From Macrotis lagotis (Eukaryota > Chordata > Mammalia > Peramelemorphia > Peramelidae), in the NCBI RefSeq assembly GCF_037893015.1, contig NC_133663.1, forward strand, positions 620,001 through 684,000: a stretch of DNA of 64,000 nucleotides. Reading direction: 5' to 3'. The notes under the pieces were generated by a model, which saw only the letters and a program-made list of their open reading frames with translations, was not told the DNA's origin and did no database searches. Of this stretch, positions 34,088 through 46,010 are shown piece by piece. The position numbers and the translations under genes are program-made. The stretch's first letter is position 1, and the number at the start of each line of letters is the position of its first letter.

Positions 34088-35699
34088 CTTGTCCTTTTTT
34101 CTTGAAGAAGCCCATGCCATGGAGTTGATGCTACGACAAACCTGGGAGTTGGATTGGAATGAGAATGATGAATGGGGTTTGCCTACTCCTGATACAGTAT
34201 CCCAGGAATGCCTGCAATGACAGAAAATTCACTACCTGCTGTCACTCACTTGTTGGAAAACTATCAGGACATGCTTCCCTTGGCCCAAGGCTGGTCCTGG
34301 GTACCCCAGATTACAAAGGTCATGGATGGGTTGGCAGGGCCTGGAGCCAATCATTTGAAAGAAATGGGCAGTCAGTCTGGCCAAGAAAAGACTCTGTTGG
34401 GGTGGGGTTATATGAAGGGTTGTTTTCCCTGTGAAGGAGGGATGATCTTGTTCTACTTGGCCGCAGGGGTGCATCCCTGGAGGGCTCTGAGCAGAAGTTG
34501 GGATCCCATGGGAGTCTCATTCCCTATAGGCTCTACACCATCTTTCCCAGGTGCTTCTCTTTGGAAATTTTGGCTACGTAAAATCTCTCTGTGATGGCCA
34601 TTTCCTCTTTTGCTTGCTCCAAGCTGGGCCAGAGGTTGACCAGGGACATTTGTTTTCTGATGGATGGAGCTTGCCTCTACCAGCCTGCCCAGGGATTTGG
34701 CCAACTAGCAGAGCATAACCTGAAAGGTGTGGACACACTCCAGTGAGGGCTGGCCTAGAAGGCGGGCACAGACCATTTCCTGCAGGAGTCTGGCCAGTCT
34801 GTTTGGACAGACAGTGTCACAAAGCATGGAAAGGCCAAATCTATGTGGGACCTGTGTCAATGAGGGTTTGCCCATAGCGGTGGTGCCAACCTCCCTGGAA
34901 GCATGTGTCCGGAGCTAGTTACTCAGATGACCAAATGTACCTGCACACACTCCCTGTGGCCTGGACCTCAGACTCCAGGCAAGATCAAGGTCTGACACAG
35001 TGTCCTCTGAGCAGCCTCCTCAGCAGAGGGGTGAGCCTTCTGGGATGGCCCACTTACTGGACTCAGAACCCTGAGAACATTGGCCTGGGGCCACTGGATC
35101 TTTGGACATTTCCTGAATGGAGGGTGGATTGGCATGGGGAGAGACAGCAGACTACCCAACAGCTACTTGAGAATGCAGACACAAGGGGGCAGGGTCTGCA
35201 CCAGGGGTCTGGCAGTGCCATGGCAGAGGAAGGAGAGCCCCAAAGGGAGTAAAGAGGAGACTTGGCCCCATATTGAGGAGGTTGTGAGGGATGGTTATGA
35301 CTTACTGAGAGATGCTTCAAGGCAGCTGGCGATGGGAGACCAATGCTCAGGAGAGAGGGATAAACCAATGGGAGCATTCTGAAGAAAATGTATGAGGGTG
35401 GCTTCCCAGAGATGATGTGAGGCCCCGACAATAGCCATGAGTAGGACAATTGGAGACATGGCCCAAAAGCCACTTCCGGATGGAAAGTCAGGGCATCTTG
35501 AGTGAGATGAGTGAAACTCAATTTGATCCACAAAGCTTTCTTTTTGTGAGTAAGGAGGATGGATCCCAGAAAGAGGAGAGAACCCCCCCCCTCCAGCTTC
35601 AGGACCCAAGACTCCATTCCCTTGCCCACCCTGGGTGGTGGCCTTCACATCCCCAAGGATGCTTACCCATATTACACATGGGGAATTTGTTCAAAGAAG
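34088..35699. other. unassigned DNA with a SINE fragment
   Basis: At 34,104-34,180 'cttgaagaagcccatgccat' and 'gttggattggaatgagaatg' resemble the distal block of the long CORE-SINE. The rest is unrecognised. The minus-strand frame of 188 codons at 35,063-35,629 has no known domain. Confidence 0.4.
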
Positions 35700-36260
35700 G
35701 TGTTGATTAACCTTGCTCCACGCTACCAGAAATGCATCAGGACAGACTCGGAATGTTTAATGTGTTACTTACTGGAAATTCAATATCAAGATAATTTGTT
35801 ATCAATTAGACAGACTAACGATTATTTATTCTGACTGTTGCTTTGAAGACCCAGCACATTCGGAGGCAGGGGACGCCTCCTTGGCACCTGCCAAGTCTGC
35901 TCAGCTGGTATCACGGCCTTGCTAATATGGCTTGTGTTAAAGTTTACAGCCCTTTATTAGATGCAATTGGAGCTGGCTTATGGCCTGTTATTGAACATCG
36001 AGGCTGATTAATCTCCGTGAGTGGCCCAGGCTGCACCTGAGCAGGGAGTGCGCCCAGCCCGCCTGCCCAGCCTGCGTTTTTCATCCTTGCCTCATCTCTT
36101 CCAGAGCCTGGGCATTGATGTATCACCACCAACTCTCCCTAGCTTTAATTAAGTTTTACTTTTAATTAATGAAATTGCTTTGTAATTGTCTCGATGCAGA
36201 CTGATACGAAACTCGACTGTTTTAATCACTGCAGGCCTCGCCTGCTCATAAATATTTGTG
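35700..36260. other. candidate conserved non-coding element / enhancer
   Basis: This is unique sequence unlike its surroundings, with alternating AT-rich and CpG-containing blocks. It has dense homeodomain-type cores: 'gttgattaac' at about 35,702, 'atcaattaga', GATTAATC palindrome at 36,006-36,013, and two perfect TTAATTAA palindromes at 36,145-36,152 and 36,162-36,169. CpGs survive outside any CpG island, as in 'acatcgaggctg' and 'tctcgatgcag'. No open frame of note crosses it. Similar AT-rich sites continue at about 36,340-36,380. Conservation across species is inferred and has not been measured. Confidence 0.5.
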
Positions 36261-36506
36261 ATGGACTAAGTTGGTCAGAGTCAGAGACTTCCCTCAGGCT
36301 GGGTTCCCACCTGTCAGGTAGGCTTGGGCTCAACCAGATCAATTGTTTATGATAATTGGTTTTGATTGGTTTAATAAGATTTCATGATCAGTTTGTCCAA
36401 GTTGTATAAATATAACCAGAGCCCCAGATCAGTGAGCCTGGCAACACCCTAGTGCTCACCCCCTGGAGGGTGGGAGCAGAATCCATTGGGTGGGCATCCC
36501 TGATAC

Positions 36507-36571
36507 TCTCTCTCTCTCTTTCTCTCTCTCTCTGTTTCTCTTTCTGTCTCCCTTTCCGTCTCTGTCTCTCT

Positions 36572-36618
<47 letters not shown>
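36507..36618. repeat. compound (CT)n-(CA)n microsatellite
   Basis: An interrupted CT tract is followed by a clean CA tract from about 36,574. Confidence 0.95.
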
Positions 36619-36619
<1 letters not shown>

Positions 36620-37389
36620 CTTGGGCTCTCCTGGCTCCTGGCAGTGTACAGCACTGTGCTTGGCCCTATGGATAGGAGTTTTGCCTTCTGAATGGGTCTA
36701 TTTCCCCACCTCTGTGTCTTTGTCTAGGCTATTGTCTTCTCCCTTTCAAAGAGGGAGAGAATGCCACCTCTGGAGTCAGAGTCGCCCCCTCCCCATTTGA
36801 ATCCCAGCTCTCCTTTTTCTTGACTGTAGGACTAAAGTGAGTCACTGAATCTCTGAAATGAGAAATGACTTCTGAGGACTTTCAGACTTTCACACTACAG
36901 GAGTATTCAAATGTAGGGTTTCCTCCAGCTCCCAATTCAAGTAGATACACCATGAGATGAAAAACTGAAGAGGTGGATGAATGAATGAATGAATAGATAA
37001 ATGGATAGATGGATGGACCAACAGATGGATGGGGGGATAAAAATCCAAGTGACTGTGTGTGAATGAGTGCGTGCAAGTATAAAAGTCGGAGTGCACCTTA
37101 TATCAGAAGGTAGCTTTGCAAAGCATTCCCAAACTTACCAGGCAAAATAGTCTGGACTTCAGATCCTGAGCTTGAAAGTTAGGATGGGGATCAATGTTCA
37201 TTGCTCCCAAATCTAGGAAATGCACCTCTGCTCTCTGCATCCCATAGCAGGATTTTTCTCCTCTCCCTTAGTGTCCTTCAGAGTCCATCAGAGGAGTGGC
37301 TAGGTGGGGAATCCCAAAAGATATCTGGGAGGAGACAATAATCAGAAAGGGGCAGGTGGCAAAGAGAAAACCTCATTCCAGGCGGAATC

Positions 37390-37390
<1 letters not shown>
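36619..37390. other. unassigned DNA with weak MIR and GAAT/GATG repeat
   Basis: A diverged + MIR-like stretch lies at about 36,775-36,870. A short GAAT/GATG repeat lies at 36,972-37,035. Confidence 0.4.

Positions 37391-37442
<52 letters not shown>
37391..37442. repeat. (GT)n microsatellite
   Basis: About 24 TG units ending in GCGCG. Confidence 0.95.
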
Positions 37443-37443
<1 letters not shown>

Positions 37444-37849
37444 CACCTTCCTCATTTCACTTAACCACAAAGATTTATAAGCATATTTTATCTCTGCTTG
37501 GATGATCCTGGGACTCCACCCTTGTGAGTGGTCCTCCAGTGGTACAGAGAGCAGGTTAGTCAGGCCTTCTCATTGTATATGTCTGGCCTGAGTCCTTCCT
37601 GTGACTCTCCAGGCGATCTCGTCACTATGCTGGAGGTTGCGTGAGTCTTACAGATAACTGCTGCCCTTGCATTTGGATACATGACCAGCTTGCCTTTCCT
37701 CATCACTTGTGTTTTTAAGGAAATTTGCTAACACAAATGAGTCTTTGTGTACAGAGATCACTCTGAGATTGAAAATCATTGAATTAAAAATAATTTCACT
37801 CAAGTTCTCACTCTTTATTTCCAAAGGAAAAATCCATACAACACAGTGT
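37443..37849. other. unassigned non-coding DNA
   Basis: Nothing recognised. Confidence 0.4.
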
Positions 37850-40740
37850 TAACAAATCATGCCCGCTAGTCAGAGAAGTGGAAAGAATAGTGAACTTTCT
37901 CCCTCACCCACTCCCCCCCAAAATAATTTCCTCCAAATAGATCTAGAAAACTCACCAGATCTAATCCTGTTTGGAATATTCAAGAAAGCAATCACAATGG
38001 ATCATTTGATCATCCCAGGTCTACAAAGGGCGATAGACAGAGATTGGTGGATACCAGGAACATGGTCTGCCACCAGGGCAAGTAGACCCAGATAGAGGGG
38101 CATTATCTTGTGCTAGAATAGGTGCCATCTGGCACCTAAGCCCCTCACCACCTGTCTCCTGTTCACATATTCAGGACAGATCAAGGAAGGACCTGTGAAT
38201 AGCAGTGACATTCCATGGTGAGGAGAGGTCACAGGACCAGGGCTAAATTCCCAACAATGAGAAAGTTCAAAAGCTCCAATCTCAGGAGCAAATCGAGGGT
38301 CTCAGTTCAGTCTCCCACCCTGTCTGAAGCCCACAGAGGAATATCAAAGGAATCCCCTACCAAAGGAAAACTTTCATTTGTGTCACTCTAAACCAATAGA
38401 GTTTTCCAGTGGGTTCCTGGTAAGTGACCCCCAGTAGTCTACTGGGACTTCAAATAGATGAAGCCTACAGCAGTGTGGCTTAGACTCCAACCCACTTCAA
38501 GAATAATCAGAATTCAGTCCAGGGGCCAGTAACAATAATTGTACTTTATTGGTCCACTTTGGGAGCACTGAATGCTTTCAAGCCCCCAGCCTGAGCTGTT
38601 GCTGAGATCCTAAAAATATCACAACACTAAGGAAAACAGCAGGAGAACCAGCCCAGATATTCCCTCCAGAAGTATACAGAGTTTGACCTTAACATAAAGT
38701 CAAACGTCAGAACATAGGCTGGAAGAATGAACAAACAAATAGAATTTTATCATGAAAAGCAATTATAGTGGCAGACCCCCCACCAAAAAACAGAAGAAAA
38801 TGACTCCAAAACATCTACAAGGAAAGTCTCAAAGAAAAATACAACTTGAGCACAAATTCAATTAGAACTCCTAGAAGAGATTAATCAAGAGTTAAATTAA
38901 GATTTAAAAAATAATAAATGAAATGAGAGCACTAAAGGAAAAAAAAAGAAAAAATGAGAATTATGGAAAAAAGAACTGGAAAGGGAATTAACAATTTGGC
39001 ACAAAGGTTACAAAACCTTTTCCAAGCATCAAAATCTCTGAAAATTAAAAAGGATCAAATAGAAGCCAATACCTACATAAAACAAGAATTATTAAAACAA
39101 AGTTTAAAAAACCCAAAATACAAGTACTGAAAAATAAAAGAAAATATAAGTTCTCCAACCACAAAGCTCACTGATCTGTTAACATTGTGTCACATGGATT
39201 TTTCCTTTAGAAAATGTAAGGTATCTAATATCAAAACACAGAGACACAAATACACACACCCAATCAAGCAACTAGCCTGGAAAATGGATCAAGAAGAAAT
39301 AAATTAAGAATAATCTCAAACACTTGATACCTATTAGCTGTGTGATCCTGGGCAAGTTACTTATCCCCAATTGTGTCACTAAAAAATAAAAATAAAAAAA
39401 GAATAATTGGTGTACCTAAAACCATAACCAAAAAAGATTCTAGACATTATATTTCAAAGCAAAACTGCCCAGATCTCTTAAAACTACAGAAATAGGAAGA
39501 ATCTGCCAGGAATCCTGAAAGAAATCCTAAAAAATAATCTTTTTGGAACATGATAGTCAAAATCTAGTTTATAGATCATAAAGAAAATTCTGTAAGCAAT
39601 TGGCAAAGAAGGATCCAAGTCCCGAGGAGCTTCAGAGAGGATCACACACAATGTAGCAGCTACCACTCTAAAGAAATGATAAAAGTTCACAAGGTAAAGT
39701 TGACAACCAAAAAATAAATTATAATTCTTTGGGGGAGCAGGGGGAAGGAAAAGACCCTAAATGCAATGGAGTGCTTCCAAGCATTCCTGATGAAAAGACC
39801 AGAGCTCCAGAGAAACTGTAGTGCACCCACAAAGGGTCAAGAGAAGCATAAAAAAATAAGGAACGATCATTTGCCTTGTAATTTGAGATGATGCATCATG
39901 CATCGAAGAAGTCTGATTAGACTGAGGACCTGGAAGTGGCTTTGTTGTGCCTTGATTTTAAGAGAGAAATGGAAAGGAAAGGGAGGAATACTGGTGGGTA
40001 AGGGAGATGAAGCTTTGGGATTATTACCTCATATAATCAAGGGGTGCAAGTAAAAGTCTATACAAAAAAGGAGAACAAGGGATTGGGAGAAACGATTGAC
40101 CCTTGAACCTACTTCTCATTTGAAATGATCAAAGGATGTAAGAATACACATGCAAACACAGTTATGTACAGAAATTTATTTCACTGAAATTCAGAAGGGA
40201 AAGAGGGAAAAAAAGGAAGCAGTTAGAGGCAGGGTAGATTAAGAGAGGGATTAGTCCTGAGCATGACTAAGGATGAGTCTCTGGTGACAAGGATCTGGTA
40301 ATTTAAGGGGTGCCCATCAATTGAGGAATAACTGCACAAGTTATGAAATTTAAATGTAGATAATGATGAAGAGGAGGGTTAGAATGACTGCTATCAACTG
40401 ACACAGAATGAAGAGAGTAGAACCAGGAGAACAATTTTATATAGTAACAACAATTTTTTAAAGATAAACAATCTTTTAGAGAAATAGGAACTCTGGTCAG
40501 AGTGATGATAATGCCAGAGGACTAATGTGAGGAGACATATTACCCACTTCTTGATAAAAAAAAAAGAGAGAGACTTAAGAGTTCAGAATGTTTTACTGGA
40601 TATGATTGATGCAAGAATTTGTTTTGTTTCCATATTTGTAATAAAGGGGTTTCACCTTTCTTCTCCCCCCCCCCCCATCTTTTTGTCTCCTTTGGGGAAG
40701 GAGGCAAATTTTTGCTGATTGTAAAAAAAATAATTTTTGA
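37850..40740 (+). mobile_element. HAL1-like (ORF1-only) LINE, near full length, decayed
   Basis: The 5' leader (37,858-38,700) includes 'agtcagagaagtggaaagaa', 'gagcactgaatgctttcaag' and 'agagtttgaccttaacataa' then 'agtcaaac'. The ORF1-like part (38,740-39,850) includes 'ctcaaagaaaaatacaactt', 'gaactcctagaagagattaa', 'agcctggaaaatggatcaag', 'gcttcagagaggatcacaca' and 'attcctgatgaaaagaccag' then 'agctccagag'. It then skips to an L1 ORF2-like tail (40,380-40,440, 'gaatgaagagagtagaacca' then 'ggagaac') and a 3' UTR. This ORF1-plus-tail layout defines half-L1 elements. Many stops leave no open ORF1, and it depends on L1 for movement. Confidence 0.78.
39318..39398 (+). mobile_element. SINE 3' fragment inside the HAL1-like element
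   Basis: 'tattagctgtgtgatcctgg' then 'gcaagttacttatccccaat', with an A-rich tail. It interrupts the ORF1-like region. Confidence 0.75.
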
Positions 40741-40984
40741 GCCACAAACCCCCCAAAAATATTCTCTCTCCCATGGTAGAGCAAGGAAGACTGGTCCAGT
40801 ACCACAACCACCATTCACCATTACCACCACCTCCAGTTGGAAGACATTGGATCTCTGAGAAGATGAGCGTCCAGGGAAGAATGGGAGACTGGACTGTGTA
40901 ACTCTGAGAGAAGTCCCTTTAAAAATCAGCAATCACAGAAGCAGACAATGGGTCACAGATGAATGAGTGTTGAACAAGAATCAG

Positions 40985-41095
40985 CAAAGACCTTGAATTC
41001 TGACTCTGGCACTTAGAAGCCATATGAAATTGGGTAAATTGCTTAGCTTTCCTGTGCCTCAGTTTCCCCATCTGTTAAATGGAAGTACTAAAAAG
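40985..41095 (+). mobile_element. MIR SINE fragment
   Basis: 'aattctgactctggcactta', 'tgcctcagtttccccatctg' then 'ttaaatggaagtac'. Confidence 0.75.
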
Positions 41096-41764
41096 ACTGG
41101 CACTATAGTACAATGGGAAAGTGAGGGATAGTCTGGCTGAAGGACATCCAGAGCTTGGGGACATAAGCTTCCTGATGGAACACCTCCCTCAGAGAGGGGG
41201 CCATCAGACCTCCTGGGGCTGGGAGAGGAACATGCCAACAGTGAGAAGGTGATCAATCTTAGTCTGAAGACTCCCTTGGTTACTGGCTCTCTAAATCAAA
41301 GAACTTGGCAGGTTTTCCAAGGGAGAATCAATCTTGCTGTCTCTGCAGTAAATACTGTAATTCCTTTGCCAGCACACTTTAGTGAATGTAACTGCCATGT
41401 TTAAGATATATTAGAAAATATTCTTCCAAATTGTGTGAATGTGCTGAGCCAAAAGGCTTTTCAACGGGAAATCAACAGTCTGAAAATGGCTCTTTACTCA
41501 GTTTTTGTTGTTAGAGAGGAAGGGGGCGGGAGGAGTGCGATCACACGTACAAAGAAGAGCCCTAAGTAAGGGCGAGCTCACCTGGAGACACTATTACAGA
41601 GAACCAGGGAAAAAACCCATGGAAGCTCATTCACTGGTTCTCAGACTAACAGAACCCAAAGACTCAGAACCTCAGAATTTTGGAACCACAGAAGAATTGG
41701 TTCACAAAATGGAATGATCATCAAATCATAGAATCTCTCAAAGAACAACAGAATCTCTCCCCTG
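41096..41764. other. unassigned DNA; 41,340-41,480 possibly conserved
   Basis: The part at 41,340-41,480 is unique and moderately AT-rich with 'cagtaaatactgtaattcc' and 'cttttcaacgggaaatcaac'. Its character resembles non-coding conserved sequence, but support is thin. Confidence 0.25.
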
Positions 41765-41950
41765 TTGGTCATCTCCTGTTTTGTAACCCAACTATCACTT
41801 ACTTGTACTTAGGGGTATGTCTACTCTTCACCCCCCCCCCCCAGGGACTGTGAGCTCCTCCAGGAGAGAGTTTGGCTTTTCCCCTTCTCTGCATGCTTAG
41901 CCCTTATCAGGGTGCTGAGTATGTAGGAAGTCCTTAATAAATGTTTATGA
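41765..41950 (+). mobile_element. L2 LINE 3' end
   Basis: 'gggactgtgagctcctccag', 'gcttagcccttatcagggtg', 'aagtccttaataaatgttta'. A C run interrupts it at 41,830-41,842. Confidence 0.75.
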
Positions 41951-41954
41951 CTAC

Positions 41955-42060
41955 TTCAGAACCACAGTGGGAAATTGAGGCAAAAGGGATTAAGTGAGTT
42001 GCCTAGGGTCACATAGCTACTGTGTCTAAGGTTTAAGCTCAGAAAGAGGAGTCTTCCTCA
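41955..42060 (-). mobile_element. CORE-SINE/MIR fragment
   Basis: 'gggattaagtgagttgccta' then 'gggtcacatagctac', followed by a degenerate reversed head. An L2-like end ('gtaggtgcttaataaatgc') follows at 42,088. Confidence 0.65.
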
Positions 42061-42110
42061 TTCTCAGCCCGCACATACTGCATACATAGTAGGTGCTTAA
42101 TAAATGCATT

Positions 42111-43085
42111 TATTTATTTATTTATAACATCTTTTTTCAATTTTGAGTTCCAAATTCTCCCTCTTCCTACCACTCCTCCCCTACCCAATGGAAAAGCAGC
42201 CAAAATAATATCAATTATACATATGAAATCATATAAAACATGTTTCCATATTAACCAGATTACAAACAAGGCCCCCCCAAAAGACAAGAAAATTATACTT
42301 TCCTTTGTATTCAGAGTGCGTCTAAATTTCTCTTCAGGTGGATAGCAATTTTTCATCTCGAGTCCTTTGGGATTGTCTTGGATCAGTGTATTGATCACAA
42401 TAGACAAGTCTTTCACAGTTGATCACTATTGCTGGTTCTTCTCAATTCACTTTGCATCAGTTCATATGGATTGTAATATTTTTTCTGAATACCCCCTTGT
42501 CATTTCTGATAGCACAGTAGTATTCCATCATAAGCATGTACCACAACTTGTTCAACTATTCCCAAATTGATGGGCATCCCCTTGATTTCCAAAAAGAGCC
42601 ACTGTAATTTTCATAAGAGTGAACACTTGTCATTTTTCTTTTATCTCTTTGGGTAGAGGCCTAATAGAGGCATTCTTGGGTCCGAGGGTATGTGGGCATA
42701 GATCCACTCCAGAATGGTTGAACCAGTTCACAACTCCACAACAGTTTGTAGTGTCCCTATTTTTCCTTATTTGCTTTAGCTTTGGTCATTTCCCATAGGT
42801 GTCTGTGTGTGTCTTTCTGTTTCAAGGGTGATACATTTTTGTATTCTGGTTACTAATCTGCTCTGCAATCTGCTTCCATTTTATGGGTGAGCTTATCCCA
42901 TCCCCATTCAAAGTTAAGATGATTATTGTGTACTTCCCTCCATCATATTTTCTTGTTTATTCCCCTATCTGTTCCATTTTGCTTCTGACCACTGCTTTCC
43001 TAAATCCACCCCCCCCCCAGATGCCTGCCCTTCCACTTCTGTATTGGGTATGATTTATTTCTGTACCTAATCTACCCTCGAGTGT
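42111..43085 (-). mobile_element. L1 LINE, 5'-truncated
   Basis: Antisense 3' UTR, then ORF2: 'ttcactttgcatcagttcat', 'gtagtattccatcataagca', 'gatgggcatccccttgattt', 'agaatggttgaaccagttca'. The part after about 42,800 is a less certain upstream ORF2 section. Confidence 0.82.
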
Positions 43086-43089
43086 AAGT

Positions 43090-43110
43090 GTGAGTGCATG
43101 CATGCATGTG

Positions 43111-43144
<34 letters not shown>

Positions 43145-43146
43145 CA
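43090..43146. repeat. (GT)n microsatellite
   Basis: Imperfect GT/GCAT start, then clean GT units. Confidence 0.95.
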
Positions 43147-43464
43147 TACATGCCTGCTGGGGTAGAACCATTGATCTGCCCAGTCCTCTTCCAGACCCTG
43201 GTCTTCCCTTGACCATGTCTCCAAGGCCCCACACTGAGGAGAACCTGGCTGCCCTAGTCCTGGCCTTTCCCATTTTTTGGTTCCCAATAGTAGCACAGAC
43301 TTTAGGCCTGAGTTCTTCACTTCATCCATTCTTTGTTAATATAATACCGAGCTGTCACTGTGATGGGACAACTTCAAATGCATATGACTCATTAGCATGG
43401 CATCAGCCCAGATTCAGGATGGGCAAGACCTCAGAGGCCTCCAGGATGGTCCAGGCTATGACCC
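43147..43464. other. unassigned non-coding DNA
   Basis: No repeat recognised. 43,325-43,410 is unique, AT-leaning sequence. Confidence 0.4.
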
Positions 43465-43545
43465 GTCAGTTAACAATAAGCATTCATTAAGCACCTACTG
43501 TTTGCCAGGACTATGCTAAGCACTGGATCACTCAAACTCCTTTGA
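43465..43545 (-). mobile_element. L2 LINE 3' end fragment
   Basis: 'gcattcattaagcacctact' then 'gtttgccaggactatgctaa', a clear antisense L2 terminus. Confidence 0.8.
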
Positions 43546-44559
43546 CAGCATCCCTGAAAAGGGGTCAAGCAGTGAATACTAATAAAGACCCTCCATAATG
43601 GGAATCTCCCTTCTGTGACCTAGCCCCTCTCAGTGACTTTTAATGGAAGGGTGAGAAGGGCCTTGGGCCTTTGGGGAATGACGTGGATTCAAATCCTGCT
43701 GCTAACCTTTGCTGGCTCTGCATCTCTGGGCCTCTACATGGGGGCCCCCTGCTTCTTGCCCCTTTCTTCCGAGGGAAGTTGTGAGGGAAGCCCTTTGTGG
43801 ACCTTCAAGGTGTGCCACTGATCCCTGGAAGGGGCAGGTGCTGCTGCTTCTTTCCAAGTGAAGCTAAACTTGTGCTTTCTCAGCACCTCTGCCACGGTTG
43901 GTCTGGCATCTAGGCTCCTCTACCAAGGGGCTCGCCACAGAATGCTCCCCGAGGGTCAGTTGGACCCCACATTGATTCCCCGCTGAGCCACTGTGAACAT
44001 GCACCTTCTCTGGCCCAGAACATCCTTCTTGGATTCTTTGCCCTGTAACCCTCCTCCAACAGATCCTTGCTGGGAGGGGATGGGCTGGTGTAGACAGATG
44101 CTGCCAGAGTCAACCCCCACAAAGAAGGACCTAGAATATTCACTCCTGCCCTCAGTTGTACTTCACACAGCAAACATCAAACCCCTCTTGTGTTTGCCAG
44201 AGCTGGGGAGCTGCCCTAAGAACTTGTGTAATAGAAAGGCAGGAGCCACCCTCAAACTCAAACCCCTGACCATCTTGGGCTGGGACAAGGGTCTGTTCCA
44301 GTGTGGGAACAGGGAGGGCTAGTCAGTTCTGACTGGAAGGGGCTATTTGCATTCATCCCAGGTCCTCAAGGGAGAAAGGCCTGAGCTCCCAAGCCCCAGG
44401 CCTGCAGCAGCCCCTCCCTTTGGTTGGCCCCAGTCAGCAAGGACTCGAGCCCTAGAGGATGACACTGAGCCCACAGCAGTGGTGATTTGCAGCACCCAGT
44501 GAGTGAGGTTGGAGGATGCTTTACTGGAGTTGGGAAGGGTCCTTCATAGCTATTCAACC
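43546..44559. other. unassigned GC-richer DNA
   Basis: A possible + MIR remnant lies at 43,680-43,735 ('gacgtggattcaaatcctgc'). Nothing else is recognised. Confidence 0.4.
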
Positions 44560-44870
44560 TTCACCTCCCTGCCTCAGTTTCCTCATCTGTAAAATGACAA
44601 GCCCCTCCAGGATCTCTGCCAACAATATCTCAAAGGGGGAGGGGGATTTGGACCTTGTTGAAACAACTGAACAACATGAGGAAGATGGAATCAGGGTCTC
44701 CAAAGCTCCTTCTACCTCTGAGGCAGCTGGCAATGTGGGCCAGAATCAAGAAGCCCTGAGTTCAAATCTAAACCCAGAAGCTTCCTAGTTGAGCAGCCAT
44801 GGCTTCCTCACTTGTAAGCCCAAGATCACAGCTTCTTCCCAGGGTGTTGGTGAGGATCTAATAGCATGGT
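44560..44870 (+). mobile_element. MIR SINE pieces
   Basis: 'cctgcctcagtttcctcatc' then 'tgtaaaatgaca' at 44,570, and 'ccctgagttcaaatctaaac' then 'ggtgaggatctaatagcatg' at 44,755-44,868 are MIR-like. They are two copies or one rearranged copy. Confidence 0.6.
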
Positions 44871-45279
44871 TCCCCCCACTGTGATGGCTACTTCCCTCCC
44901 TCCTTCCCTGCTGTTTGACTACCCAGTTTAGGTTGAGACCCAAATAAGAGCAGTGTCCTTCTGGGTGGACAGGCAGCCCAACAGCTCTCCCCTGCCAGGG
45001 GCTGCTCTGCCTGTGGCTGACCTCTACAGTCCAGCTCTGAGATCTCTAGGTCTGCCTGCCAGGACCAGACCTCTCCTCCTGGATAGCTTTGTCAGTGCTT
45101 CCAGTAAGGAGGGAGCCCCTTCCCACCATATAACGCAACTCCCCACCAAGATTTTACCATCCCCCTCCCACCTTCTCTCAGGCCCTGGCCACCCTCCCCC
45201 TGAGCTCAGCAGAAAAAAGGAGAGAAAGGCAAGGAGGCCCCTGATGCAGGAGAACCCTAGCCTTGGCCACTAGCCAGTG
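44871..45279. other. unassigned GC-richer DNA
   Basis: Nothing recognised. Confidence 0.4.
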
Positions 45280-45440
45280 CCCAGACAGTTTTCACCACAT
45301 TGTTCTGTGTGGTTCATTTAATTTATATTGTAATAAAAACTCCTATTGATTTTAATAAAGTTGAAGAATATCCTGTGGAATGAGCTCCCGGAGGTGCCTG
45401 TTCTTACAGAAGCTGACTTCTGGTTTTCTCCAATTTCTGC
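45280..45440. other. possible conserved non-coding element (weak)
   Basis: A unique AT-rich island in GC-richer DNA, with 'gttcatttaatttatattg' and 'gattttaataaagttgaag'. It has two AATAAA-like motifs, but no transcript evidence is visible. Confidence 0.28.
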
Positions 45441-45639
45441 TGCCCCAGGGCATGTTGGGCCAGGGCCCCCTTACCAGCTTCCCTGAGCAGGGCAGGCTCC
45501 TGATAACCCCATCCTGCAAGGGGAGCAGGCTGCAGGGAGCATGTCTGAGCACCTTCAGTTCACTCAGGCCAGGGCTTGGCCATGGAGGGAGGGAGGCAAT
45601 GGGGAATGGGTTTTGCCCTCAGAGCGAAAGAAGACAAGA

Positions 45640-46010
45640 CCACATACACATGATGAGATTCCAAGATGGTGGCTGACAAAGGATGGATCTTGAGCTTCCT
45701 ATGACCAGGCGAGCCCAAGAGGATATACCTAGGGAAGGCTTCCTGGGAGATGGCCATTGCACATCTGGGCAGGCAAATGGGAAAAGGGAGGCAGACATGG
45801 GGCAGAGTGAGGGAGACCTGAACAAAGGTATAAAAGAGGGGATGAGTGTGGAATGCCAGAGGGAGAGTGAGGAAGGGTCTAGAGTCTGGGGAGGTTGGTG
45901 GTGGAGCCTTGAACACCATGTGGACTAATCTGCACTTTATTCTGAAGGCAATGGAGAGCCTAGAAGGGTCTTTGCTACACTGCTTAGTCTGGTCTACTCA
46001 GGAGGTTATG
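45640..46010 (-). mobile_element. possible L2-type LINE
   Basis: 'gggaaggcttcctgggagat', 'gtgtggaatgccagagggag', 'ctgcactttattctgaaggc' then 'aatggagagcc' resemble the antisense L2-like order. Confidence 0.45.

Noticed and set aside
35063-35629. 188-codon minus-strand frame
   Set aside because: GC-richer DNA with few stops. The predicted peptide has no recognisable family, and frames overlap it on both strands.
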